Shown: in pieces, positions 1 to 10,950 of the stretch
Position numbering within the stretch: the stretch's first letter is position 1
How the letters are laid out: every line of letters starts with the position of its first letter
From: Choristoneura fumiferana
Taxonomy: Eukaryota > Arthropoda > Insecta > Lepidoptera > Tortricidae
NCBI RefSeq assembly: GCF_025370935.1
Contig: NC_133476.1
Location: forward strand, 13,337,411-13,401,410
Direction: 5' to 3'
DNA length: 64,000 nt
Translations under genes and position numbers: made by a program
The notes under the pieces: model-generated
Seen by the model: the letters and a program-made list of their open reading frames with translations, nothing else
The model's database searches: none
Told to the model about the DNA's origin: nothing

Positions 1-710
1 AATGTTCGACCGTGAGTGTGAGCTGAACTTACATGGGATATTTATTTAACTGACAACTATATATTTTTTTAGTTTCGAATTCCTGTGGCCTCCTCATATA
101 TCATCATAATCATCATAATTTTATACACAAATCCATCAAAACATTACCTAAACAGTTAACTAAAAGGTTCAGTGGTGTCGGTGATAGCAATGTGGTAGGA
201 AAAGCGTTATGGAAGGGGGAAGCGGTTAATTTTTCCAAAATAAAACCTGCCACTGAAATTTTCGTTTTCGTCACAATCGCAGCAATTTCTAGAATTTTTG
301 TCTGTCTGTTTATTCCGGGTAATCTGCTTAGCTGCTTAACTGATTTTGACAGGACTCACTTTCTCCCTCCCACATCACCGACTTACTAAAACAATCAGAG
401 TATCCTTCTGTTTTGTGAAATATATTTAATTCCACGCGAACGAAATCGCGGGAACAACTAAACAGTAGGTAAAGTATAAATCAATCAGATTAGCAGCACA
501 TATACAGTTGAAAATAAACGGCCGAAAGGCGTCAGTAGTTACGACTTGCATGTCATTACATTCTCGGGGCACAGATGTATCTAATGGGCCATATAGCAGC
601 TCGTTCAGGCTAATGTTAGTGATATAGACGCCAAACACCTGCAAGCTGCGATTAGTGGCAGGCAACCGACCGTTGTTTATTAACCGACAACCGATTCGTT
701 TTTTTTATTT
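1..710. other. No gene recognised
   Basis: AT-rich DNA. Open frames of 60-80 codons on both strands (192-389, 426-665) have no recognisable domain and are the length expected by chance. The stretch around 181-395 has the look of decayed repeat DNA, but no second copy was found in the window. Confidence 0.5.
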
Positions 711-985
711 TGTTACCTCAGAACCGTCATTTATGAACCGATTTAAAAATTTTTTTGCTTTCGTCTAGGAATGTCTTCAATTAGGTCTCATAAGCAAAAG
801 TTGACCATCGGAGTTACTACTCAAAAACAAGTATTTCACGGGTTGAATTTTAGTTACTTTGACACGGTTGCTAAGCAATTTATGCTCCTTGTAATGCATA
901 TAATGTTAAAACGGGTGGTGAAGCACCAGGACTCCTCAATAATGAACGTCTTAGCGTAGGAAAAAGCAATCTTTCGTAAACGGAG
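711..985 (+). repeat. Dispersed repeat family A, copy 1 (internally deleted)
   Basis: Starts at TGTTACCTCAGAAC and runs through AACCGATTT, the ATTAGGTCTCATAAGC block and GACCATCGGAG to CTTTCGTAAA. The same blocks occur in the same order at 10951-11515, in its allelic twin near 20756-21310, and reversed at 33776-34106. Compared with those, this copy lacks the middle part (the block with GGATCCTAAGGAAATCGAG), so it is an internal deletion derivative. No coding potential; class unknown. A palindromic MITE (1014-1142) follows directly, as it does after the 10951 copy. Confidence 0.75.
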
Positions 986-1013
986 ACGAGCAAAAAAATT
1001 ATTTAAAAAAATT

Positions 1014-1142
1014 TAACCGACTACGAAAAACCATGAAAATAATTTCCTACCAGTCTGAAGTCACTCCTGCTGGCTCGTGCTGAGGCACCAACCGACTTCA
1101 GACCGGTAGAAAATTATTTTCATGTTTTTTTGTAGTCGGTTC
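1014..1142. repeat. Palindromic MITE, short copy (AACCGACTAC family)
   Basis: The left arm (1015-1062) starts AACCGACTACGAAAAACC and the right arm (1094-1141) ends TTTTTGTAGTCGGTT. The two are near-complete reverse complements of about 48 bp around a short centre. A longer copy with the same arms is at 11586-11795 and its allelic twin at 21377-21580. Non-autonomous, no coding capacity. The RNA would fold as a long hairpin. Confidence 0.85.
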
Positions 1143-1686
1143 AATTTTTTGTTATAAAACTTTTTATCTCAATTAATGCCCGTCAGTTTAATGGAGTCAC
1201 TACCTTTTTTATAGCGACACATTTCCATGCTAAGTGCGCCTTCATCTCATTTTTTACATATCTTCATAAGTGAGGCTAAGGCCTCATCACAGAAACTTTC
1301 GTAAAATAATCACTCGCCTACTAAACATCAGGCGATCTTTGAATAAAAAAGTTTCGTAAGCAGCACAGGTGTAATTCAGCGTTGAAACTTTGTAATTCAC
1401 TAAAAGTTGGACTAATGGCTCCTAATTTTATGGGCAACTGAAATAAGGTCCGTTTATTAACTGTTTGAAAGTACGTAGGGTGTTTCGGAAATAGTGACGT
1501 CAACAAAATGTTACAACTTTGTTCGTGGATCGATACTGTTACTGCTGAATCATTTGGATGATGATTGCATGATTTCGTTACAAATATTAAACTAATGTGT
1601 AAAATATTCTTATAAAGTTTTTCAGACTGTACTGTAGGTTTTTAATTTTTTACAGTTTTTTTATTGGCTGTTACCATGAATAATCT
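1143..1686. other. No feature recognised
   Basis: AT-rich. The open frame 1321-1506 (-) has no recognisable domain. No inverted or direct repeat stood out by eye. Confidence 0.5.
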
Positions 1687-1830
1687 ATATACTATACTAA
1701 TATTATAAAGAGGAAAAATTTGGATTTTTGGATGTTTGTTACGAATTAACTCAAAACTACTGAACCGATTTTAAAAATTCTTTCACTATTAGAATGCACA
1801 ATAATGTAACTCAAAGTGTAAAAAAGTGGC
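1687..1830 (+). repeat. Fragment of a common lepidopteran dispersed repeat (5' part)
   Basis: Reads ACTATACTAATATTATAAAG, then an AACTACTGAACCGATTT block. From memory this order is typical of the 5' part of a widespread lepidopteran non-autonomous element whose 3' ends often finish in AGCTAGT. That end type is seen elsewhere in this window (43795-43882, 51612-51807), but not joined to this copy. Decayed and non-coding. Confidence 0.5.
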
Positions 1831-2922
1831 CATAAAACATCTTTCATCGAATGCGCTGTAGAAACACCTGCGCTGCGTCCACGGATTTAATGATGAAGGT
1901 CCAAATACAATCCCCGAGTCCCGAGTAAATATTAAGTCCTTTTCAAAAAAGATTCTCTATAATAGCGAGCCAAAGGGTTTGTTTGGTTTATTATTTATTG
2001 CGCTTTGAAGGATCTTAAAGTGCAGAAAACTTTGTACTTTTGAAAATCTAACGTCTTTACTTTGTTTTCAAACGACTTTAAAAAAGAAGAGGTTTCTAGT
2101 TTATTTCAATGCTTACCAAAAAATATTAAATTAAATATAAGTTTGTGGTAATATTAAGATAATTTTATTTTGACAACTAGGGTAAATCGTTAGTAACTGG
2201 CCACTTTACTACCTTGTTTGCTTAGAATGTTTATTGTGATCACCTGTAAAGAGATATCGACCATATTATTGTTTTAGGGGGAAGTAGTGAATGTTGAAAA
2301 TAATGAACGTGTGTTTACTAGAGGACGATATATTTTTTTTATATTTAATTGTTTTATTGGACATTACGTTTAACCTAGTTATTAGCCAGTATTTTCAATA
2401 CTAGCTATTTTTTTTATAACTGGTCAAATAAAATGTTAACGTAATAAAAGCTTTTTAACATAAAATTAAACAATTAACTCTTTAGCAATGAATCCTCAAT
2501 CCTCACTATTCGATAAGGAACTTGCCTGGTGCAGATAATAACAAATATATGACATAAATATGGTCCAATCACTTAATTGTTTTCATGAAACAGGGGAACA
2601 CAGTCTTGATGGAAGTATTTAAGTAACAAAGAAGCTCATTGACATTTCCAACAATATTAAGTTCACAAGTTTCTCATTTGTCTCTTTGCATCAAGTTATC
2701 AGTATTTCCTTTGTTGAGGTTTGTAAAATCAAACTCATTTTATTATGAACTCTTACTTTAATTGATGTATGTACATAATAGTTGAGTATTACTTGTATAT
2801 ATTACAGAGTAAAAAAAATAATCATTTTAGTATAAATAAATAAAACATAAATTATTTACTTACTGTATTTTTACGAAAACAGCTTACAATTGGGTGCAAT
2901 AGACAATCTGATATTCTCTTTT
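1831..2922. other. No gene recognised
   Basis: Strongly AT-rich DNA with no open frame worth reporting, no tandem array and no clear inverted repeat. Confidence 0.5.
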
Positions 2923-3035
2923 ATATAGGTAGAGTCATTCACGATGACGCGTGCGGTGGTTCTTATTACAATGTCATTAATATTAATATCAAATTTTTGA
3001 CAAAATCACGCGTCTTCGTGGATGGTACTAGGTAT
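2923..3035. repeat. Short MITE-like repeat (CATTCACGATG family), copy 1
   Basis: About 110 bp from TATAGGTAGAGTCATTCACG to TGGTACTAGGTATAT. Near-identical blocks occur at 28100-28200 and 38034-38128. The ends are imperfect inverted repeats: CACGATGACGCGTG on the left, and CACGCGTCTTCGTG on the right. Non-coding. Confidence 0.75.
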
Positions 3036-3699
3036 ATCCGTTTAAATCTCATGGAAGGCGGGGCATGGCTAACGGAGATGAAAAAATCAATAAGTAAAAG
3101 AGAATTACTCAGATTAATAGATTTACGTACTTGACCGCTTGAAGCTAAATAATTGAGGCTATAAATAATGGCGTACCAAGTACCAACACACATCGCTCTG
3201 TTTGTGGCTCAGTGATGCCAACGACGGATTTCGTAAATTCGATAAATATTATTTTTTATGGGTCTGAAGCAAATTAAAAACATATTTAATATTTGCTGCA
3301 TCTATGTAGCCAAAGCCAGGTAAATATGTATATGATATCCGCTAAAGTAAGCAACTTCTACAGATATCACTGATATTTTATTGCTCAAGTAGTTCAAGAC
3401 ATTCGTCGGGTATAAATATAAGGGTTCCGTTTTCGCCATTTTGGCTACGGAACCCTTATCACCAAATTTTCAAACCATAAATTGCAAAACATAAAACAAA
3501 TTAGCAACGCAACGTAGCAACTTTGCAACTATCGGATACATCGGATACAATAGTTAAGTATTACTGATGTATTTAAAGCATCAGCGTTCAAGCGACTAGG
3601 TATGTTATGAAATTATGACTGCATGGTACAAAACGACATCTTTCAAAGGCGGGTTTTTGTAGTTGGTAACCCTGTAAATATAACGTATTCAATTATTTA
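3036..3699. other. No gene recognised, one small hairpin
   Basis: AT-rich sequence without recognisable coding potential. It contains the short hairpin annotated at 3420-3459. Confidence 0.5.
3420..3459. repeat. 40-bp hairpin made of the two ends of the AGGGTTCCGT repeat
   Basis: TAAGGGTTCCGT faces ACGGAACCCTTA across a short centre, making a nearly complete hairpin. The same terminal words bound the much longer elements at 5492-6078 and 28247-28892, so this looks like an extreme internal deletion of that family. Confidence 0.6.
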
Positions 3700-3807
3700 G
3701 GCGGCGGTGCGCGAGGTGTGCGAGCACCTTTGTTCCGCGGCCCCCTGCTCCGCCCAGGATCATACCCGGAATGCCAAAGGTCGCGTGCCTCGCCTCTGCA
3801 ATAAGTG
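3700..3807 (+). other. Weak candidate exon in a GC-rich islet
   Basis: A sharply GC-rich block of about 105 bp in AT-rich surroundings follows a possible acceptor (AATTATTTAG). In phase 0 it reads 35 codons to TGA at 3805-3807, ending in residues RVPRLCNK and containing five cysteines. The other two phases are also open, so the open frame alone means little. The pyrimidine tract is poor and no family was recognised. It could be a last coding exon, a GC-rich repeat remnant or chance. Confidence 0.2.
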
Positions 3808-4607
3808 AACTCCTTATCTCTACTCACTTTTTCGGGGATTGAACCCATTTTCGATTTAAATCGGATCCATCAATTTGCCCTTTAGGGAAAGAAGTCGCTT
3901 GAAGAATTCAGTGCCCGCAAAATAGGGCTTGAGAGCCGAATTTACAATACCCGTTGACGCTATGGGAATCGGAATCCTCAATGGGCCAGCTTCCAATTCA
4001 TTGCACAGTCTGAAGTTTCGGCTTGATGTTATTTTTAAAGTTAAATTATTTGTACGTTAAAATAGCTGAATGAGATAATAACTATCAATTACCATGGTCA
4101 ATTTGCAGTTAAATTATGCAAAAATAAATCAAAAAGAAATCAAGCTATTCTGTGTTTCTCTATGGTTGTTAGAACAACAATAAAATACTATGGTCATTTC
4201 TATAAATGAATATTTCTTGTTTGATTTAAATGTAATCGTATTTGTAGCTGTGTATTTTTGCCTAGTTTAGAGATTTCATTAAGAAGATAGGTAGGTACTT
4301 AGCCTGTGGGAATTCCTTCTACGTGAATTCGCTGGTCGTGCCGTTACCACGCGGTACCTTTTCAAAACAGCTAACTCTACTTATGTAGAATGAAAACGAT
4401 ACTTCGAAATTGTCTTATTATTTTATTTTATGCTAAGTGAAAGTATTTAAATAGAAATACTTTCTTATTAAAACCATTTTTAGAAAATAATTATTATTAT
4501 CTAAAGCTGTAACTAGGTATGGAAAATGTTTGTGATTTTGTTAAATATTAATAACATCTGACTGTTACAATCGAAGTAGACAGTAAAATTCAGTCACCTG
4601 TTTGAAC
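3808..4607. other. No gene recognised
   Basis: 3810-3990 is more balanced in base composition than its surroundings and could be untranslated sequence if the islet at 3700 is an exon. The rest is AT-rich with nothing recognisable. Confidence 0.4.
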
Positions 4608-4994
4608 ATTAGAACATTAAGATTGGTTTTTTGGAATATTTTTGTATTTTTTATTTCAATTCCAAATTTTTACGGTCATCCCGTAAAACCTAAATTGAAA
4701 ATACAAACTGAAATATAGATGCACAGAAAAACCAGAAAAATAAGACCATCACTGGGAATCGCACCCAGGTCCTCGGTACTCCGTACCGCGTGCTATACCG
4801 CTACACCACTGATGGTCAACGGTACAGACACGAATTTCCCCTATGCACCTCATATCTCAGCTTGATTGTTTCTTATTTTAGCCACTTAAGCAGTGACGCT
4901 TGCGACATCTATACCGTAGCCCTCATCGAGAAACTTTTTTTTTCGGCACTCCATTGGAACTAACCGCTCACCCGGACAAGAGATTAGAACATTA
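4608..4994 (-). repeat. tRNA-derived SINE S1, long copy, with 12-bp target-site duplications
   Basis: The direct repeats ATTAGAACATTA at 4608-4619 and 4983-4994 bracket 363 bp. Read on the - strand, 4743-4818 is tRNA-like: an A-box region (TGGTGTAGCGGTATAGCACG) and a B-box region (GGGTGCGATTCCCAG), with ends that can pair (GACCATCA / TGATGGTC). A tail follows with CTGGTTTTTCTGTGCATC and ends in AT-rich DNA. Other copies are at 32201-32473 and 38703-38802. The tRNA-like part probably carries an internal pol III promoter. It lacks normal anticodon-arm spacing, so I do not call a functional tRNA. About 160 bp precede the tRNA-like part, which is unusual for a simple tRNA SINE. Confidence 0.8.
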
Positions 4995-5259
4995 TCTTAT
5001 TCTTTCTAGCAGTCCATTACTCTCCCGCACGGGGCATCTGTCTGCACGCAGATTACACTCATTTTAAGCACTGAAGTAATTTCGTCCCGTGGAGTCCTGG
5101 ACAAAATCTAATTTAGGCGAGATTTCATGAAGCCCGTTATCCCTGTTTACATGCAATGTCGGCTTTACCGCCGCTAACGGAGCGATATAATCGCAGTATC
5201 GATTCCCGTTCGGCGGTATGATGTGATTATTTACGCCATAGTCAAGAACAATTTCTACT
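4995..5259. other. No feature recognised
   Basis: Mixed composition, no open frame or repeat recognised. Confidence 0.5.
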
Positions 5260-5404
5260 TAGGGCCTGTTTCACCACTTGTCGACTAACTTTAAGTGTAA
5301 GATAAAAGTAATGCCGTCTTTATTTATTCAGACAAAACAGACAGAGACGGCATCACTGATATCCGTCACTTAAAGCTAGTCGACAAGTGGTGAAACAGGC
5401 CCTT
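5260..5404. repeat. Palindromic MITE (AGGGCCTGTTTCACCAC family), copy 1
   Basis: AGGGCCTGTTTCACCACTTG at 5261 is matched by its reverse complement ending at 5403. The arms extend through GTCGACTA and CTTTAAGTG. The core has GATGCCGTC/GACGGCATC-type words around an AATAAA-like centre. A diverged second copy is at 60051-60201. Non-coding. Confidence 0.85.
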
Positions 5405-5491
5405 AGTGTATTAATAACAAAGGTGTATTTCCTGGATCAAAATTCATGAGCTTTTAAGTAAATGGGCATTTTCACGAAAAAGTGTACCTTT

Positions 5492-6078
5492 TTAGGGTTC
5501 CGGAGCCAAAATGGCAAAAACGGAACCCTTATAGTTTCGCCATGTCTGTCTGTCTGTCTGTCTGTCCGTCCGCGGCTTTGCTCAGGGACTATCAATGCTA
5601 GAAAGCTGTAATTTTGCACGGATATATAAGTAAACTATGCCGACAAAATGGTACAAGTAAAAATATTTTTTGTAGGGTAACTCCCATAGACGTAAAGTGG
5701 GGGTGATTTTTTTTTCTCATCCAACCCTATAGTGTGGGGTATCGTTGGATAGGTCTTTTAAAACGATTAGGTGGTTGCTAAGACGATTTTTCGATTCAGT
5801 GATTCGTTTGCGAGCGTCCCCCCCTCTAAAATCTAAACCGGTGAGTGGAAAAATTTGAAAAAAATCAGGATGGTAGTAAGTATATCAAACTTTCAAGGAA
5901 AACTATAACGGCTAAGTTTGCTTGAGAATTATTAGTAGTTTATGAGTAAATAGCAGCCTAAACTTGGAAGATTCCGTATAAAATAAGAAATCCTTAGAAA
6001 AATATTACTTATTTTTTTCGCAATGGCTACGGAACCCTATTTCGGGCGTGTCCGACACGCTCTTGGCCGGTTTTATTT
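5492..6078 (-). repeat. AGGGTTCCGT-type dispersed repeat, reversed copy
   Basis: On the - strand it begins AAAACCGGCCAAGAGCGTGT, passes AGGGTTCCGTAGCC and ends with the outer TTCCGGAACCCTAA-type word near 5492. A (TGTC)n tract lies at about 5541-5564. The same order on the + strand is found at 28247-28892. From memory this is a very common lepidopteran repeat, often mistaken for coding sequence. No intact ORF. Confidence 0.75.
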
Positions 6079-6439
6079 TCTTACTCATAATCAAGAGCAC
6101 TCGATACCGATAGTTTAAAAAAATGACAGTTTTGTGACGCTTTTTTCATACACTCGGTATGGGTGTCACAGAACTGACTCGTAAAATTTGTATGAAAAAA
6201 TGAAATACCTACCTACATCTAGAAAAAAGGTATACTTTTTTAAAAACGCCCAAGTAAAGTTCGGGAGGAAGACGGGAAGAAATTTCGCTAGCAGCAGCCA
6301 AGATTGAACGATGACGAAATTTTAAAATTTTAAAATTTATGACGGTGGAAGCATTCTACACTTCCACTGAACGTAGATATAGTTTAGATATAGTTAGTGT
6401 TTAGTATTGTAACTAAGGGACCCCATACATCCCTGTATT
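6079..6439. other. No gene recognised
   Basis: AT-rich. A short ATTTTAAAATTTTAAAATTT tract is at about 6318-6340. No other structure. Confidence 0.5.
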
Positions 6440-6668
6440 TTTATTATTATTATTTTTTGTATTTTTTTTCTTTAATTGTATAATATAGTTTTTAAGTATT
6501 TTATTTGTAATTATATTATTTTGAAAAAATGACTTTCTGCCAAGTTTCTTGCGGCGCATTCTTCTTGGCAATGATGGTCTTTCCGAAAGCGCTGGTAGTT
6601 TAAAAAATGACGTGTAAAAGTGCCCATTGCGGCCTATTTACTGAATAAATAATTTGAATTTGAATTTT
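6440..6668 (+). repeat. 3' end of a truncated LINE (TTTGAATTTGAATT tail)
   Basis: T-rich untranslated sequence, then CTTTCTGCCAAGTTTCTTGC, GCGGCGCATTCTTCTTGG, GCGGCCTATTTACTGAATAA and a tail of TTTGAATTTGAATTT units. The oligomeric tail and 5' truncation indicate a dead-on-arrival non-LTR insertion. No ORF remains. Clade unknown; from memory similar 3' ends are abundant in Lepidoptera. Confidence 0.65.
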
Positions 6669-7952
6669 GACGTCGCTTCTCTATTACACCTTTTATTTAG
6701 TCAGATAGTCCCAGGAGATAATAAAATTTATTATGTAAAAAAACAATTTTCCTGGCAATGATACGCTGAGAGTTTATTCTGATAATAGTTTATGCTATTG
6801 CGGAGTGGAGTAATAAACGAATATTATAGTAAGTAGGTGGCGTATTGATTACTAACATAGATTGTTTACTACTTATATGTCACGTTAAGGGAGTATTCAA
6901 AGTAGATGTATATAAGTAACTAATTTACTATATATCTTCTATACATATTTGTATAGAAGCTGTATTATACAATAAAGCTGAAGAGGGTCGAAAGTCTGTA
7001 CATGGAAGATATCCGAAAAAAATTGGGCTGGGGATACTTAGAGCCGATAACAGAACAGGCTCCAACAGTTTTTAGAATTTTTGTTTGTTAATCTGTTTGT
7101 CTGTTTATTTGAACGCGCATCACGTGAGAACGGCTTAACGGATTTTGATGCAAACTTTACTAATCAGTCGAGAAATTCCCCGGCCTGGTTATACGCTATA
7201 AAAACTCACCCCTAAAAGGGGGGGGGGTAGCCACTAGTTTGCACCTGAATCTTATGAAATTGCGTAGCAGGGAGATGCAATTTTTTTCAACGACTTCAAG
7301 TACCGTGCTAAACTAACAGATGGCGCTCAAATTAATACGTTGCTAGATACGTTGTGACATGAATACGTCACTGAAAAAGGATTTTGCCAAATTAACTCTA
7401 AGTTTAGAAGAGGGTACGTATATCAACAAATTAAATTTAATAATTGATTTAATAATACAACAAAATTAAACGACAATAAATTAACTGCCGCACATTGCAT
7501 AGTGGCATCTTTTGGGGAACTAAATAAACATTCAGTAGTCAAGTAAGACTAAATATGCCTTCCTTCCTTCGCGCTGTCATCGTTCATCCACCTCTACCTC
7601 TCACATTCGTTTTCTAGATTTTTTTTACCGTACCGCGGTAAAACCTCAGGGCAAAACCTACTGGACTTCCAATGGACAAAGCCATATTTAAAAAAAAACA
7701 CTTATCAACACGCGTATAATTGTATTGATAATTGTTAATATTTGGCTATGGTTAAAATTAGAAGGTATAACTTTTCCATGCCTAGGGCCTTTAATTTCCT
7801 GTTTTTTTAAGTACTTAATGCTTAGTTAAAAAGGCTCATTTCAGTGATATTAAAAAATAAAATGCATAAAAAAGGAGGATAAATAATAGAAAATATGCCT
7901 ATTTTTCCCAACATTGCATCCACTTGTCTAAAATGTTAAAATGAAAAGGCAT
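6669..7952. other. Mostly unrecognised; decayed repeat near 7010-7290
   Basis: The 7010-7290 part has GTTTGTCTGTTTATTTGAAC followed by GAACGGCTTAACGGATTTTG and a ten-G run (7218-7227), an arrangement I associate with decayed lepidopteran dispersed repeats. No second copy was confirmed. The rest is AT-rich with no recognised gene. Confidence 0.4.
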
Positions 7953-8100
7953 ATTTTTTTTATTCGACTGGATGGCAAACGAGCAAGTGGGTCTCCTGAT
8001 AGTAAGAGATCACCACCGCCCATAAACATCTGCAACACCAGGGGTATTGCAGATGCGTTGCCAACCTAGAGGCCTAAGATGGGAAACCTCAAGTGCATTT
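7953..8100 (+). repeat. TTATTCGACTGGATGGC repeat, 3'-truncated copy
   Basis: Matches 42751-43030 and 57183-57457 from TTTTATTCGACTGGATGGCA through GAGCAAGTGGGTCTCCTGAT and GGTATTGCAGATGCGTTGCC to CCTCAAGTGC, then stops. Very common in lepidopteran genomes in my recollection and possibly the 3' part of a LINE, but no RT motif is visible here. Confidence 0.85.
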
Positions 8101-8375
8101 GGTTAGTTATGCCTATACTATGTTGCAAAACTATTTTTACTTTATTTATTTTATTAAGTAAAACCAAAAAATATGATTAAAAAATGTTTATGGTATATGT
8201 ATTGTTTATTCATAATGTAGTGTGTATCGTGTTCAGGTAAATAGTAAGTATATTATATATGTATATACATATAAATATATTTGTCATACTAATTGTTGCT
8301 TATTTCGTGTATTTATTTATATTTTATATATTTCTTTCTTCTCACTGTGCATAAATTACTGTTCGCCTATTTTTG
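8101..8375. other. No feature recognised
   Basis: AT-rich with TATA/TACATA runs at about 8253-8283. No gene. Confidence 0.5.
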
Positions 8376-8514
8376 ACTTTTCCTTTCTAGTTTAAGTTAG
8401 CTTGAAAAGATCCCTTTTAGGGATAACTTCCCCTTTGTACGCTTTTTGTTTTGTTGTTTTCTTTTGTATTATTTTGGGTTTTATGTACAATAAAGTATTT
8501 ACATACATACATTT
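8376..8514 (+). repeat. 3' end of a CR1-like LINE, (TACA)n tail
   Basis: AAAAGATCCCTTTTAGGGATAAC can form a small stem-loop. It is followed by T-rich sequence, TGTACAATAAAG and a TACATACATACAT tail. The same arrangement of stem-loop, TGTACAATAAAG and short-repeat tail is seen at 49609-49735. 5'-truncated, no ORF. Confidence 0.6.
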
Positions 8515-9568
8515 TCATCAAAAAAAATATTATAATCAGACGAGTATGTATTATTTTTTGTAAGAAACAAAAAAAACTTTCACCATTTATTATCTCGGGT
8601 TTAACAAAATGTTAGATGTGCCCTTTCGCATTCCGATGGCAGTTTATCAAACCAGAGCCTTCATTCACTTAAACACGATCCCTCTTGTTCTTATTTGCAA
8701 ACCCTTTCTTAATACTTACTGTGGTAAATGGGAATAACTTCGGAGAAGTATAGGCGGTTGCGTCACTTGCTGAAACCGCAACCGGAATACTTTATAGATA
8801 AGTATTTATACAGCGTAAGTAGCTTAAGAACCCCGCTGGGCCCTTTTAAGATATTTAATGTCAGTCTAAAGCCTTTGGAAAATGCTCTTGTACGAAACTG
8901 TCTCATGATTTACCGAGTTTTTACCTGTTCATGGCTTACTTACGTTATTATGATTCATAAATAATCAAACAGCTTTTTTGCTCACAGCTCATGAGCTCAC
9001 ATTCTACATTAAACACATTTTATGTCGGTATTAGTGATCACGCTCATGTTAACGTTTAGTAGTCTAGACACTGTTAACAATTACAAAATTATGTCGCTAT
9101 GGCTCGTGCTTTAGTTAATACAAAGTACTCGTAGCGAAGAGACTAGTGCTTATACGATACAAATGTATCAATGCGACAAGTTAGCTTATATACCTACTTT
9201 ATCAGCTAAATGCACCTGTGAACTCTTGAAACGTAAATAAATCGATAACTATGTCAAACGTCTATTCGGAATAAACTGAAAGCAAATAGATACTAATGCA
9301 TTGCATTAGGTACAGATTTGTTCACTCACTCAAGCGTACCGTCAGCCACGCACACTAAGACAACGTGTAAGTACTAGGTTTACTCGTGCACATTGATAAG
9401 TAGCTGTGGAGGGGCGCGCCTTCGTTAGTGAACAGATCTGTAAATAAGTATGTACTTTGCCCATTCAATTAACATGAATCTGTGTGAAGTACTTTAACAT
9501 CTGTACCTATCTATTTACGGTCTTGTAACAAATTATTGCAGTGCTGGGCTATAACCAAATCCACCGCG
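8515..9568. other. No gene recognised
   Basis: The open frame 8728-8964 (+, 78 codons) has no recognisable domain. The rest is unstructured, moderately AT-rich DNA up to the duplicated segment. Confidence 0.45.
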
Positions 9569-10469
9569 CACGATTTCATAGGTGACTGACTTACTGTAAA
9601 CTAGTATTTGGTAGACTTCAGTCAATTATTGTATATGGACTGACGATGACGGCCCATGCCAGCGTCCGCACGGCCCTCCTACCGAGACTAAAAGGGGACT
9701 TAAACACAATAAACCCGATTGATTAAAAAAATTGCCGCTGGAGGCGAGCGTGTGCGGCGGGTAAGTGTCCCCCGTCGGAAGCAATATTTCTCGGGCGACA
9801 ATAGGCGCAAGTCGAGGCCCATAAACAGCGGCTGCAACCAAACTCTAAGTGGATTAAATGTCTGACAAAGCCGGTTTATTGCGCGCTCTAACTCGCAAAC
9901 GTCACCCGCACTCGTTCACTTGCTATTGTTTGTCCCGACTCACTATATTTTTAAATCGTCCCTTTAATGTTAAAGATACGGACTTCAGTTTCTTGTAAGC
10001 ACAAACAAGTTTAATTTGGATCACGTCGCTCACTTCAGCCCGTGGGGCTTATTTACAAAAACTGGGATGGACTTACTTAATTAAAAATGTACACAATGAG
10101 TAAAAAAATAAATGAAGCTAATTTATTCTATTTTAAGTAGATATAAATGATAAATGGGATTGTTAATGAACCTTCTTGAGCTGCTGTTAATGTAGCGAGG
10201 ATGGTAGCTTGTGCATATAAGAACCTTTTGTAACCACAATTATGTGGCCTTTTAGGATTCTATTACAAAGTACAACAAAGAATACTTACGTACATAGAAC
10301 ACACGTCGGGGAAAGTAAGTAAATCAAGTCTCGATCTACGTAAGCGTACGAGTACGAGGGAGTCTTGTGTAGTTTACTTTTACAGCACTTTTACACCTAG
10401 TAACAATTATCTTTTATTCATTTTTAACTCATGTTGATCGATGATGTTCCATATTCATTATAATAATTT

Positions 10470-10787
10470 CCAGCTTTTGCATGCCCTATTGCTGGGCACA
10501 GGCCTCTTCTAAAAAAAAATAGTGAATGGCTTTGAGCTGTAGTTCATAGATTGGCTCTGTAGGTTACGTAGGTTACGGCTCTGGAAATTACGCACACAGA
10601 TTACGCAGATATGGATTGTTGTCCTTCACCGTAAAGCTCATGGTTTTTATAATGTGACTACGCTAACAAATTCCGAAAAACTCCATGTTTATGAACACCG
10701 ACAACAGTGTAACTCTTAACTCTGAAAGACGAGCACAAGTTTCAGTTCACTATCCTCTGTTAGAGAGGCGGAAGATCAAACAACTCT
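10470..10787 (+). repeat. Decayed lepidopteran repeat (GCTGGGCACAGGCCTC family)
   Basis: Words in order: TTTGCATGC, TTGCTGGGCACAGGCCTC, GTTGTCCTTCACCGTAAAGC, AAATTCCGAAAAACTCCATG, CAATCCTCTG-like and GAGAGGCGGAAGATCAAAC. I recognise this order from memory as a widespread lepidopteran repeat. The allelic copy is at about 20270-20590. No ORF. Confidence 0.6.
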
Positions 10788-10950
10788 AAGTATATTTAAG
10801 TTACAACCTAACACGACTTTTTATTTTTTTATTGGTTAAACAAAGTTTAATGATAGCAATCCTCTTCATAAAAACCCTACTATTTTTAACCAAATTCAAA
10901 AAAAGGAGGAGGTTATCAATTTGTTTTTTTTTATTATCATTTTTTATGTT

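Noticed and set aside
4743..4818. Functional tRNA gene (also 32261-32332, 34936-35150 and 61212-61296)
   Set aside because: A- and B-box words are present, but the spacing and anticodon arm are wrong and each is embedded in a SINE with a typical tail; these are tRNA-derived SINEs.
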